This document shows, piece after piece, positions 1 to 6,831 of a DNA stretch of 22,777 nucleotides. This stretch comes from an uncultured Veillonella sp. (GTDB lineage Bacteria; Bacillota; Negativicutes; Veillonellales; Veillonellaceae). Position numbers and translations under genes: made by a program. Under the pieces are notes generated by a model that was not told the origin of the DNA, did not search any database, and saw only the letters and a list, made by a program, of their open reading frames with translations. Position 1 is the stretch's first letter; each line of letters begins with the position of its first letter. The stretch covers positions 1-22,777 of the forward strand of contig URQX01000015.1 of the NCBI GenBank assembly GCA_900550175.1, read 5' to 3'.

Positions 1-533
1 TTATGGCCGCTGATGAAGCTGTAAAAGCAACGAATACAGAGATTGTTAGCATTGAGCTTGCCCGTGATATGAAAGGTGGCGCCGGTTCTGGTTCCCTTAT
101 CATATTTGGCGGCGATGATGTATCTGATGTAAGACGTTCTGTAGAAGTAGCATTGCGTGAATTAGAACGTACCTTCGGCGAAGTATATATGAATGACGCG
201 GGTCATGTGGAGGTTCAATATACAGCTCGCGCAGGAGAAGCATTAGTGACTGCCTTTGGAACACCAGAAGGTAAAGCCTTTGGCTTGATCGTTGGGGCCC
301 CAGCAGCTATTGGTGTAGTTATGGCGGATACAGCTGTTAAATCAGCTAATGTAGATATAGTAGGTTATCGCTCTCCATCGAGTTCTGCTATGAGTAATGA
401 AGTTATTTTACAAGTTAGTGGTGATTCTGGCGCTGTTAAACAAGCTGTAAAAGCAGCACGTGATGTAGGATTAGTATTACTAGAAACTATGGGGGAAAAA
501 CCTAAGAATAAAGGTAATGCTTACATTATTTAA
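1..533 (+). CDS. pduB: BMC tandem-domain shell protein PduB (5' partial)
   Basis: This is the C-terminal part of a microcompartment shell protein with two fused BMC domains. The reading frame is open from the first base; bases 1-2 complete an upstream codon, and about 176 residues are visible, against roughly 230-270 in full-length PduB. The stretch DEAVKATNTEIVSIELARD and the second-domain signature GKAFGLIVGAPAAIGVVMAD closely match PduB as I know it. PduB-type trimers tile the shell facets and may form gated pores for substrate or cofactors. The neighbours are pduK, J, L, M, N, P and Q, which fixes the locus type. The ATG at base 3 is an internal Met, not the start. The next gene follows after 92 nt holding an inverted repeat, whereas in classical pdu operons pduC follows pduB. 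Confidence 0.95.
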   Translation, partial: MAADEAVKATNTEIVSIELARDMKGGAGSGSLIIFGGDDVSDVRRSVEVALRELERTFGEVYMNDAGHVEVQYTARAGEALVTAFGTPEGKAFGLIVGAPAAIGVVMADTAVKSANVDIVGYRSPSSSAMSNEVILQVSGDSGAVKQAVKAARDVGLVLLETMGEKPKNKGNAYII

Positions 534-544
534 TGAATGCGGTT

Positions 545-611
545 TGAAAGTGTCATACACTCATTACATATCATTATCACGTCACTATAGATGATACTTT
601 CACAATGTGAA
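545..611 (+). promoter_or_regulatory. Inverted repeat and palindrome in the pduB downstream gap
   Basis: TGAAAGTGTCAT (545-556) can pair with ATGATACTTTCA (591-602), with one G-U wobble. The right arm overlaps a perfect 13-bp palindrome, TTCACAATGTGAA (599-611), which ends just before the AGGAGG at 613-618. It could be an RNA structure controlling translation or stability of the downstream part of the operon, or a protein operator. There is no T-run after the stem, so it does not look like an intrinsic terminator. Confidence 0.45.
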
Positions 612-625
612 TAGGAGGATTCATA

Positions 626-679
626 ATGGCAGAACTAAATGAACAAATGCTACGGGCTATCATTACATCAAAGAAGTAG
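626..679 (+). CDS. 17-codon ORF resembling a PduD encapsulation peptide
   Basis: This tiny ORF has ATG at 626, stop TAG at 677-679 and a strong Shine-Dalgarno site, AGGAGG at 613-618, 7 nt upstream. It encodes MAELNEQMLRAIITSKK. The first part resembles the N-terminus of the diol dehydratase medium subunit PduD (MEINEKLLRQIIEDVL in enterobacteria, from memory), which targets the enzyme into the microcompartment. It sits between pduB and the pduK-like gene, where pduCDE and pduGH lie in classical operons. It is most likely a relic left by loss of the dehydratase genes, but the good ribosome site leaves open a translated peptide that occupies the encapsulation site or couples translation. No function is established. 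Confidence 0.5.
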   Translation: MAELNEQMLRAIITSKK

Positions 680-694
680 ACGTCGGGAGGTGGC

Positions 695-1138
695 ATGGTG
701 AAAGATTCACTAGGGTTACTAGAAGTAGCCGGTTTATTGGGGGCTATCACCGCATCAGATGCAATGGTTAAAGCTGCAAATGTACGGCTAATAGGCATAG
801 AAAAGGCGAGAGGCTTTGGCTGGATGACCGTAAAGGTTGCTGGTGATGTAGCAGCTGTTGAAGCAGCTGTTCAAACTGGCGTAGCGCTCACAAAAGGGAT
901 GAACCTGTATGTAGCGCATAAAGTAATTCCTCGACCTGCAGAAGGCTTAGTAGAATCCCTTAATGATGATTTTACAGATAAGCCAGCTAAGGTAGCTGAT
1001 GAAACAGAGAAACCCCAATTAGATGAAAAGGTTGTTGAGGTGTTAGATGAGATCGTATCTACGATCATAGAACCGAAAAGTTCTAAATCAACAGATACAA
1101 AGAAAACAACACCAAAGAAAAACTCTAAAAAGAAATAA
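695..1138 (+). CDS. pduK: BMC-H shell protein with charged C-terminal extension (PduK-like)
   Basis: This is a single-BMC-domain shell protein of 147 residues. Residues 5-82 form a standard hexameric BMC domain (SLGLLEVAGLLGAITASDAM to HKVIPRP at 75-81). The pore loop is altered: the segment equivalent to KIGSGLV of PduJ reads KARGFGWM (37-44). Residues 83-147 are an acidic linker, a predicted amphipathic helix at about 110-125 (DEKVVEVLDEIVSTII) and a Lys/Thr/Ser-rich tail. Position and architecture suggest PduK, but known PduK tails carry cysteines for an Fe-S cluster and this protein has no cysteine at all. The start at 695 is set by GGGAGG at 685-690. The gene lies 15 nt after the 17-codon ORF and 26 nt before pduJ. 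The gene symbol is by position; the domain call is firm. Confidence 0.85.
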   Translation: MVKDSLGLLEVAGLLGAITASDAMVKAANVRLIGIEKARGFGWMTVKVAGDVAAVEAAVQTGVALTKGMNLYVAHKVIPRPAEGLVESLNDDFTDKPAKVADETEKPQLDEKVVEVLDEIVSTIIEPKSSKSTDTKKTTPKKNSKKK

Positions 1139-1164
1139 AGTAGTAAATAATAAAGGAGATTATC

Positions 1165-1440
1165 ATGAATAACGCATTAGGCATGGTAGAAACAAAAGGT
1201 TTAGTAGGCGCAATTGAAGCGGCTGACGCAATGGTAAAAGCTGCTAACGTTACATTAGAAGGTACTGAAAAAATCGGTTCTGGTCTTGTAACAGTAATGG
1301 TCCGCGGTGATGTAGGCGCTGTAAAAGCAGCTGTTGATGCAGGCTGTGCAGCAGCACAAAAAGTAGGCGAAGTAGTATCTACTCATGTAATTCCACGCCC
1401 TCATAGCGACGTAGAATTAATCTTACCTAAGAAAGGATAA
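1165..1440 (+). CDS. pduJ: BMC-H hexameric shell protein PduJ/PduA
   Basis: This 91-residue protein is almost textbook PduJ: MNNALGMVETKGLVGAIEAA at the start, pore loop EKIGSGLVTV (residues 35-44, GSG at 38-40), and the C-terminal HVIPRPHSDVELILPK. Proteins of this type are major facet hexamers of the propanediol-type microcompartment, with a central pore admitting small polar metabolites. AAGGAG at 1152-1157 precedes the ATG. PduA and PduJ are close paralogues, so the letter is uncertain; the order K-J-L here and the MNNALG start favour PduJ. pduL follows after 6 nt. Confidence 0.95.
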   Translation: MNNALGMVETKGLVGAIEAADAMVKAANVTLEGTEKIGSGLVTVMVRGDVGAVKAAVDAGCAAAQKVGEVVSTHVIPRPHSDVELILPKKG

Positions 1441-1446
1441 TAGCTT

Positions 1447-2067
1447 ATGGATCGGGAACAGATTCGTGCTATCGTACGAGAAGTGATCGAAGCCATGTTC
1501 GAATCGTCCATTCCCGTAGGTGTGAGCAATAGACATGTCCATCTATGTCAGGAAGATTGGGATAGATTATTCCCTAATCAGGCAATTACTAAGAAAAGTG
1601 ACTTAAAACAAACTGGAGAGTTTGCTTCAGAACAAACAGTTACTTTAGTGGGGCCTAAAGGAGTCATTCAAAATGTTCGCGTACTAGGTCCTCTTAGAAA
1701 GCAGTCACAAGTGGAGGTATCGTTGACCGATGCTCGTGCATTGGGTATAAAACCTCCTATTGTGCTATCTGGTCATTTAGAAACAGCCGTAGAGATTACT
1801 ATATGTACTGAAAACGGGGAGATTACGAAACCTATTTGTATCGCGGCAAAACGACATATTCATATGTCACCTGATGATGCAAAACGGCTTAATGTAAACG
1901 ATGGCGATAGCGTTAATGTTGAACTTCAAACGCCAGAACGCACTACTGTATTTGGTGATGTCATCGTTCGGGCCGTACCCGGTTTTGTCCTAGAACTCCA
2001 TATTGATACAGATGAGGCAAACGCTGCCAATGTACAAGGTACAGTGATGGCGAGAATTGTACAGTAA
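1447..2067 (+). CDS. pduL: Phosphate propanoyltransferase PduL
   Basis: PduL converts propanoyl-CoA and phosphate to propanoyl-phosphate, recycling CoA inside the microcompartment and leading to substrate-level ATP formation through a kinase not seen here. The 206-residue length is normal. The first about 18 residues (MDREQIRAIVREVIEAMF) form an amphipathic helix of the encapsulation-peptide type. Two PduL domains follow, each with its His motif: SNRHVHL (27-33; H30, H32) and KRHIHM (135-140; H137, H139), plus H185 in ELHID. These are candidate ligands of the two-zinc site known in this family. The gene starts 6 nt after pduJ and is followed closely by eutJ, so it is co-transcribed. Confidence 0.95.
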   Translation: MDREQIRAIVREVIEAMFESSIPVGVSNRHVHLCQEDWDRLFPNQAITKKSDLKQTGEFASEQTVTLVGPKGVIQNVRVLGPLRKQSQVEVSLTDARALGIKPPIVLSGHLETAVEITICTENGEITKPICIAAKRHIHMSPDDAKRLNVNDGDSVNVELQTPERTTVFGDVIVRAVPGFVLELHIDTDEANAANVQGTVMARIVQ

Positions 2068-2080
2068 AGTAGGTGATATG

Positions 2081-2917
2081 ATGAAAGGTTTGAAAAAGGC
2101 AAATAATACCTTGCAAGAGTTCTCTGATCTTGTAGAGTCCAAACAAGTGAGCTCGCATAATCAAAAGAATTTACGCGTAGGCATCGACCTTGGTACATCA
2201 TCTATTGTCCTATCCGTAGTAAATGATAAAGGTAAACCTATATATGGTGCCTTTGAATACAACGAATCTATTCGAGATGGCCTTGTAGTTGACTATGTGG
2301 GTGCTGTTACGATTACGCGAGAGCTAAAGGCTAAGGCGGAAGCAGCCTTAGGTACAGAACTTGTATATGCCGCAGCAGCTGTTCCACCTGGAACGATAGG
2401 CAAGAATAAAGATGTAGTAGGTCATGTTCTTGAAAGTGCCGGTTTTGAAGTGACCTGCATTCTAGACGAACCTACCGCTGCTGCTAATGTGCTAGGCATC
2501 ACCGATGGCGCTGTTATCGACGTTGGTGGTGGTACTACGGGCATAAGCATTTTAAAAGATGGCCGAGTTGTATATACCGTAGATGAGCCTACAGGAGGCA
2601 CCCATATGAACCTTGTTATTAGCGGAGCCTATGGGATTTCCATCCCTGAAGCAGAGGCCTATAAGCGCAATGAAGCTAATAAACGCGATGTATATGCAAC
2701 CATACGGCCGGTTGTAGAGAAAATGGCAGCTATTTCTAAGCGTGCGTTACAAGAGGGTGGCTATGAAAAGGGGACTCCCATTGTTGTTGTAGGTGGTGCT
2801 TCTAATTTTGAGGAGTTTACAAAAACTTTCAGTCAATATATAGGATTACCCGTAGATAAGCCATTATATCCAGAGTTTGTAACGCCCTTAGGGATTGCCA
2901 TGGGAAGTGAGCATTAA
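2081..2917 (+). CDS. eutJ: EutJ-family chaperone-like ATPase
   Basis: This is an Hsp70/actin-fold (ASKHA) protein of the EutJ family, 278 residues. Visible nucleotide-binding motifs are phosphate-1 GIDLGTSS (34-41), the connecting segment DEPTAAA (129-135), phosphate-2 DVGGGTTG (147-154) and the adenosine loop VVVGGASN (235-242). EutJ is presumed to help assemble or reactivate microcompartment enzymes, but its exact role is not settled. The frame stays open to a TTG at 2057, inside pduL; ATG 2081 is preferred because AGGTG at 2071-2075 lies 5 nt upstream. ATG 2078 is an alternative. Enterobacterial pdu operons lack eutJ, whereas Firmicute-type pdu loci often carry it between pduL and pduM. 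With no diol dehydratase nearby, its client here is unclear. Confidence 0.9.
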   Translation: MKGLKKANNTLQEFSDLVESKQVSSHNQKNLRVGIDLGTSSIVLSVVNDKGKPIYGAFEYNESIRDGLVVDYVGAVTITRELKAKAEAALGTELVYAAAAVPPGTIGKNKDVVGHVLESAGFEVTCILDEPTAAANVLGITDGAVIDVGGGTTGISILKDGRVVYTVDEPTGGTHMNLVISGAYGISIPEAEAYKRNEANKRDVYATIRPVVEKMAAISKRALQEGGYEKGTPIVVVGGASNFEEFTKTFSQYIGLPVDKPLYPEFVTPLGIAMGSEH

Positions 2918-2918
2918 T

Positions 2919-3410
2919 ATGGATGCATTAGTTAAACTGGTGCTAGAACGCCTAGAAAAGCGGATGACATCCACTGCTACGTTTATGGTCACAGAGTGTA
3001 ATAGCTATGATGAACATGTATTGTTGCAGAATCAACTCATATCTTTTACTGGTGTAGATTATGGTCATATACGAGAGTTAATGAGCAATACATTGGTGCC
3101 TTGGGTAGTCTGTTTGCACCGTGCATTAGCGTATGACTGTGAGGTGACAATACGCCTAGCAGTTCCTGTAACCTCGTTGCTGAAACCATCAGTCATTCTA
3201 GATTGGCCTATCAGATTTCTAGATAAATTTGGTCGTCCTATATGTGCCAGTCATCAAGCATGGATAACGGCCTCTTTTGTAAGAACTTGTGACAGTCAGT
3301 CTATTATCGTCATATATAGGGGACAACGGTTCACCATGGCTGCTCGTGATGAAATCGAGCGCTTAGGTATCACAATAATTGAAGGGAACGAGAAGTATGC
3401 AAGTCGGTAA
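2919..3410 (+). CDS. pduM: Microcompartment protein PduM
   Basis: This 163-residue protein sits between eutJ and pduN, exactly where PduM lies in pdu operons, and matches the usual PduM length. PduM is a structural component needed for proper microcompartment assembly in Salmonella; no enzymatic activity is known. The N-terminus MDALVKLVLERLEKRM is an amphipathic helix like those that direct proteins to the shell. The rest has no motif I recognise. ATG 2919 is chosen because it begins 1 nt after the eutJ stop; an open frame continues upstream inside eutJ but would overlap it. The last 14 nt overlap pduN. The call rests on position, length and weak overall resemblance. Confidence 0.72.
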   Translation: MDALVKLVLERLEKRMTSTATFMVTECNSYDEHVLLQNQLISFTGVDYGHIRELMSNTLVPWVVCLHRALAYDCEVTIRLAVPVTSLLKPSVILDWPIRFLDKFGRPICASHQAWITASFVRTCDSQSIIVIYRGQRFTMAARDEIERLGITIIEGNEKYASR

Positions 3411-3663
3411 AGTAGTGGGTAGTATTGTATCTACTCAAAAGCATGAATCTCTAAAGGGAATGAAACTGATGATGGTGGACATTCTCGATGGAGAACAAGA
3501 GTTGACGGGACGCATAGAAATCGCCGTCGATACAGTATGTGCTGGTGAAGGTGAATATGTGCTTCTAACTCGAGGCTCATCGGCACGGCATATTTTCGAA
3601 GACGATAAAGGCACCGCAGTAGATTGCGCTATTGTGGGTATTATTGATAGTTTTGAAAAATAA
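3397..3663 (+). CDS. pduN: BMC pentameric vertex protein PduN (EutN/CcmL family)
   Basis: This 88-residue protein has the EutN/CcmL signature: GKVVGSIVSTQKHESLKGMK near the N-terminus and GEYVLLTRGSSAR near residues 53-65. Proteins of this family form pentamers that cap the vertices of the polyhedral shell. ATG 3397 overlaps the end of pduM by 14 nt, suggesting translational coupling; an upstream in-frame TTG at 3379 is less likely. In the usual VDxVGAGxGE segment the first Gly is Cys here (VDTVCAGEGE). It is the last shell gene in the window and is followed by a 131-nt gap where pduO lies in classical operons. Confidence 0.93.
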   Translation: MQVGKVVGSIVSTQKHESLKGMKLMMVDILDGEQELTGRIEIAVDTVCAGEGEYVLLTRGSSARHIFEDDKGTAVDCAIVGIIDSFEK

Positions 3664-3794
3664 TTGTATAGGAAATAGCTGGTGCCAGAGTTAAACCTAG
3701 TTATTGTGTCACATCATGAATATATCCTTGATTGTGTACACCGTTAGTTGACATGGTCATTGCATCAGCAATGCAACCTATATGGAGGTTCATG
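3664..3794 (+). other. Gap between pduN and pduP, position of the missing pduO
   Basis: No recognisable gene lies in these 131 nt, although the flanking genes are otherwise tightly packed. A 21-codon frame starting GTG at 3682 behind AGGAAA is open to TAG at 3745-3747 but resembles nothing I know. A small hairpin, CATTGC (3758-3763) and GCAATG (3768-3773) with a 4-nt loop, sits just upstream of the pduP ribosome site GGAGG (3784-3788). Confidence 0.5.
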
Positions 3795-5225
3795 ATGGAA
3801 AACAATACACAGTTGAAAGAAATGATCCGCTCCATGGTTATAGATATATTACAGGGGCAAAAGCAAGAAGCAGCCTCATCACAACCTTTTAAACAAGCGC
3901 CTAGAGGTCAAGTTGAACCAGGTGTGTTTGATACTGTTGATGAGGCCATTCAAGCAGCAAAAGCAGCGCAAGCGCGCTTTGAAGATTGCACCTTGGCAAC
4001 CCGTGAAAAGGTAATAGCGGACATCCGTGCCGCTATGCGCCCACGAGTACAAGAGTTGGCTCAAAAAACTGTTGAAGAAACAGGAATGGGTCGCGTTGCA
4101 GATAAAGTATTGAAATTAAATCTTACACTCGATAAAACACCGGGTGTAGAAGATCTTGTTACAGAGTGTGAAACTGGTGACAACGGTATGACATTATACG
4201 AATTGTCTGCTTATGGTGTCATCGGTGCTATTACACCAAGTACAAATCCGGCAGAAACATTAATATGTAATACCATCGGCATGCTAGCAGCAGGGAATGC
4301 TGTATTCTTTAGTGTTCATCCTGGTGCTAAGCATCTTAGTCGATTGCTAGTTAGTGAACTTAACCAAATCATCGCTAAATCGATTGGCATTGAAAACCTT
4401 ATCGTTACACTTCGTGAACCATCTATTGAGTCTGCTCAAGAGATGATGCTACACCCAGATGTGAGCTTATTAGTTGTTACTGGTGGGCCTGGCGTAGTGA
4501 AACAAGCACTTCAAAGTGGCAAAAAGGTTATCGGTGCAGGTGCTGGTAATCCACCAGCCTTTGTAGATGAAACAGCAGATATTAAAAAAGCGGCCCAAGA
4601 TATCGTTCTCGGTGCTAGCCTCGATAATAATATTCTATGTATTGCTGAAAAGAGCGTCGTTGCCATGCGCCAAATCGAGCCACAACTAGTTCAAGAAATG
4701 GTGAAAGCGGGATGCGTCCTTATTGATAATCAACGTGATATTCAACGCCTAGTAGAGTTAACCGTGCTACCGAATGGGACACCAAATAAAAAGTTTGTCG
4801 GTAAGAATGCAAGCGTCATTCTTGATGCGGCACATATTCCGTACAATGGTGATCCACGGTTGATTATCCTGCGCACACCAAAAGATCATCCGTTTGCAGT
4901 TATTGAGATGTTAATGCCTATTCTACCTGTTGTGACAGTAGATAGCTTTGATGAAGGCCTCGATGTATGCTTGATGTTAGAAGCAGGCTTACATCATACG
5001 GCAACAATGCATTCTTTAAATATGGAACGCCTCAACCGGATGGCCCGTAAAATGAAAACATCTATTTTTGTTAAGAATGGTCCGTCCTATGCGGGGCTTG
5101 GTTTTAGTGGTGAAGGTACGACAACCTTTACAATTGCTACACCTACTGGGGAATCTACTACATCAGCGCGCTGCTTTGCACGCCGTCGTAGATGTTGCTT
5201 AACAACAGGATTTAATATTCGATAG
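3795..5225 (+). CDS. pduP: CoA-acylating propionaldehyde dehydrogenase PduP
   Basis: PduP oxidises propionaldehyde (or a related short aldehyde) to acyl-CoA with NAD+ and CoA inside the microcompartment. The protein has 476 residues, close to the usual 460-480. The N-terminal MENNTQLKEMIRSMVIDILQ is an amphipathic encapsulation helix, followed by a Gln/Ala/Ser-rich linker and then the aldehyde dehydrogenase domain. The catalytic cysteine is C282 in NNILCIAEK. The C-terminal signature GEGTTTFTIATPTGESTTSA and the final ARRRRC motif are typical of PduP. ATG 3795 has GGAGG 6 nt upstream; the frame runs open to 3732 but that extension has no family support. Its NADH is re-oxidised by PduQ, encoded 11 nt downstream. 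Confidence 0.95.
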   Translation: MENNTQLKEMIRSMVIDILQGQKQEAASSQPFKQAPRGQVEPGVFDTVDEAIQAAKAAQARFEDCTLATREKVIADIRAAMRPRVQELAQKTVEETGMGRVADKVLKLNLTLDKTPGVEDLVTECETGDNGMTLYELSAYGVIGAITPSTNPAETLICNTIGMLAAGNAVFFSVHPGAKHLSRLLVSELNQIIAKSIGIENLIVTLREPSIESAQEMMLHPDVSLLVVTGGPGVVKQALQSGKKVIGAGAGNPPAFVDETADIKKAAQDIVLGASLDNNILCIAEKSVVAMRQIEPQLVQEMVKAGCVLIDNQRDIQRLVELTVLPNGTPNKKFVGKNASVILDAAHIPYNGDPRLIILRTPKDHPFAVIEMLMPILPVVTVDSFDEGLDVCLMLEAGLHHTATMHSLNMERLNRMARKMKTSIFVKNGPSYAGLGFSGEGTTTFTIATPTGESTTSARCFARRRRCCLTTGFNIR

Positions 5226-5236
5226 GTGGTGAGCAT

Positions 5237-6355
5237 ATGAATAAATGGTCTTTTCCAACTCAAATTTATGCGGGACCAGATTCGTTGAATCGTCTTACAG
5301 AATTTAATAATGAATCCATCCTTATCATATGTGATCCATTTTTAAAAGATTCTCCGAGCCTTACGTATGTGATGGGATTAATGGATAGTAAAAATAAGGT
5401 GACTATCTATACTGATGTGGTACCTGATCCACCCATAACTCATGTAGTAAAAGGCATTGAATTTATGGAAGGTATTAAACCATCCGTTATCATAGCCATA
5501 GGTGGTGGCTCTTGCATTGATATGAGCAAAGGGATAGCTTATTTTGGTCGTAAATTAAAGCAGATGGATATCAAATCCTTTATTGCCGTGCCTACTACTA
5601 GTGGAACAGGATCTGAAGTAACCTCGTTTGCTGTTCTTACAGATAGTGAAACACAAATTAAGTATCCTCTTGTGGATGATGCGGTATTACCAGATGAAGC
5701 ATTATTAACGCCATTATTTGTAAAAACATCTCCACCAAGTGTTACTGCATTCAGTGGTATGGATGTGCTTGTTCATGCTCTAGAAGCCTATGTAGCTACA
5801 GAGGCAAATAATTTTACTGATGCATTAGCACAGCAAGCAATTGAGCTTGTCTTTGAATACCTACCAAAATGTTATAAGCCAACAGCCACAGACCGAGATC
5901 GCATGTCTATGCATGAGGCTTCATGTTTAGCAGGTCTTTCCTTTAACAAGGCCGGCGTGGGTCTCGTTCATGCCATGGCTCATCAGTTGGGAGGACAATT
6001 TCATGTGCCTCATGGTCTAGCTAACAGTATGCTTTTGCTTTATGTGATTGGATTTAATTGCTCTCGTAACCAAGAGGTGGCCAAGAAATATGCCCATCTA
6101 TCTGCTAAGTTGGGCTTTGCATCACATAAAGCATCCGATGGAGATAAAATAGGTGCATTACTAGAGGAGATTGTAAAACTACAACGAACTTTAGAATGTC
6201 CAATGACACTGACTGAATTTGGTGTAGATAAGGCTACATCTGAACCAAAACTTAACCTCATGGCAGATAGAGCAATAGAGGATATGTGTTATAGATTTAA
6301 TCCATACCCAGCTAACCATGATGATCTTATCGGATTATATAAAAAGGTTTTGTAA
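5237..6355 (+). CDS. pduQ: Iron-containing 1-propanol dehydrogenase PduQ
   Basis: PduQ reduces propionaldehyde to 1-propanol with NADH, regenerating NAD+ for PduP inside the compartment. The protein is 372 residues, the normal size. Iron-ADH features are the nucleotide loop GGGS (89-92), the motif PTTSGTGSEVTSFAV (119-133) and the metal ligands D176, H180, H245 and H259 in FSGMDVLVHALEAYV and VHAMAHQLGGQFHVPHG. The ribosome site GGTGG at 5226-5230 lies 6 nt before the ATG. It is the last gene of the operon and is followed by a strong terminator, so pduS, T, U, V, W and X homologues are not in this transcript. Confidence 0.93.
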   Translation: MNKWSFPTQIYAGPDSLNRLTEFNNESILIICDPFLKDSPSLTYVMGLMDSKNKVTIYTDVVPDPPITHVVKGIEFMEGIKPSVIIAIGGGSCIDMSKGIAYFGRKLKQMDIKSFIAVPTTSGTGSEVTSFAVLTDSETQIKYPLVDDAVLPDEALLTPLFVKTSPPSVTAFSGMDVLVHALEAYVATEANNFTDALAQQAIELVFEYLPKCYKPTATDRDRMSMHEASCLAGLSFNKAGVGLVHAMAHQLGGQFHVPHGLANSMLLLYVIGFNCSRNQEVAKKYAHLSAKLGFASHKASDGDKIGALLEEIVKLQRTLECPMTLTEFGVDKATSEPKLNLMADRAIEDMCYRFNPYPANHDDLIGLYKKVL

Positions 6356-6410
6356 CCTATATAGAGTGAATAATAAAACTCAAAAGTATATAATGAACAA
6401 TACAAATACA

Positions 6411-6444
6411 AGAGGCTTCCATGATTTCCTGGAAGCCTCTTTTT
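6411..6444 (+). terminator. Intrinsic terminator of the BMC operon
   Basis: A perfect 11-bp stem, AGAGGCTTCCA (6411-6421) with TGGAAGCCTCT (6430-6440), has an 8-nt loop and is followed by a T-run. It lies 56 nt after the pduQ stop and ends the microcompartment operon. Confidence 0.93.
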
Positions 6445-6602
6445 GTATCCCCTTATTCTTGTTAATTGAAATAGAAATAGAATTAATAGTTACCTATTTA
6501 TTGCTTAAGTTATGTGCTGTTAGGTACACTTTTTTTCATCTTAGAATGATATAATAATTTTTACATCCTATCTCGATGTAGAGGTGTTATTCAAGTTTAG
6601 TC

Positions 6603-6665
6603 ATATTCCATATAACTCATTGGAATATAGAATAACATAGATTTTATCTGCATTTGTTGTATAAT
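6603..6665 (+). promoter_or_regulatory. Putative promoter and upstream operator of the activase gene
   Basis: A consensus -10 box, TATAAT, lies at 6660-6665; no good -35 is visible at the proper spacing. Upstream is an 8-bp inverted repeat, ATATTCCA (6603-6610) and TGGAATAT (6621-6628), with a 10-nt spacer, a plausible binding site for a dimeric regulator, perhaps an activator given the poor -35. Transcription from here would give a leader of about 160 nt. Confidence 0.45.
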
Positions 6666-6696
6666 ATGTATAGGATATTTAAAAAATTAGATATTT

Positions 6697-6815
6697 TTGT
6701 GAAAGCCTATCCTCGTCTAAGTTTTACTAGACGGTTAGTATATTTTATGTGAGATTCATAGTAAATGTACTACTTTCACAATATGAGTATGATCTTGTGT
6801 GATCATACGGTTTTT
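6697..6815 (+). promoter_or_regulatory. Structured 5' leader with terminator-like hairpin
   Basis: Three pairings are visible in the leader before the activase gene. TTGTGAAAG (6697-6705) is a perfect 9-bp complement to CTTTCACAA (6773-6781). Within that loop CGTCTA (6714-6719) pairs with TAGACG (6728-6733). Then GTATGATC (6787-6794) pairs with GATCATAC (6801-6808) around a 6-nt loop and is followed by GGTTTTT, an intrinsic-terminator shape ending just before the ribosome site GAGAGG (6821-6826). TCACA (6776-6780) could instead pair with TGTGA (6798-6802), opening the last hairpin. No known riboswitch class was recognised. Confidence 0.5.
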
Positions 6816-6831
6816 GAAAAGAGAGGTATTT

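Noticed and set aside
3682..3747. 21-codon frame with GTG start between pduN and pduP
   Set aside because: The AGGAAA upstream is a weak ribosome site and the peptide matches nothing known; kept only as a note in the gap entry, not as a gene.
6318..6554. Open frame across the end of pduQ and the terminator
   Set aside because: It runs through the terminator hairpin, has no ribosome site and a low-complexity hydrophobic tail.
6445..6831. B12 riboswitch ahead of the activase gene
   Set aside because: The structured leader made this worth checking, but I could not find the conserved B12-box sequence or the typical length and layout.
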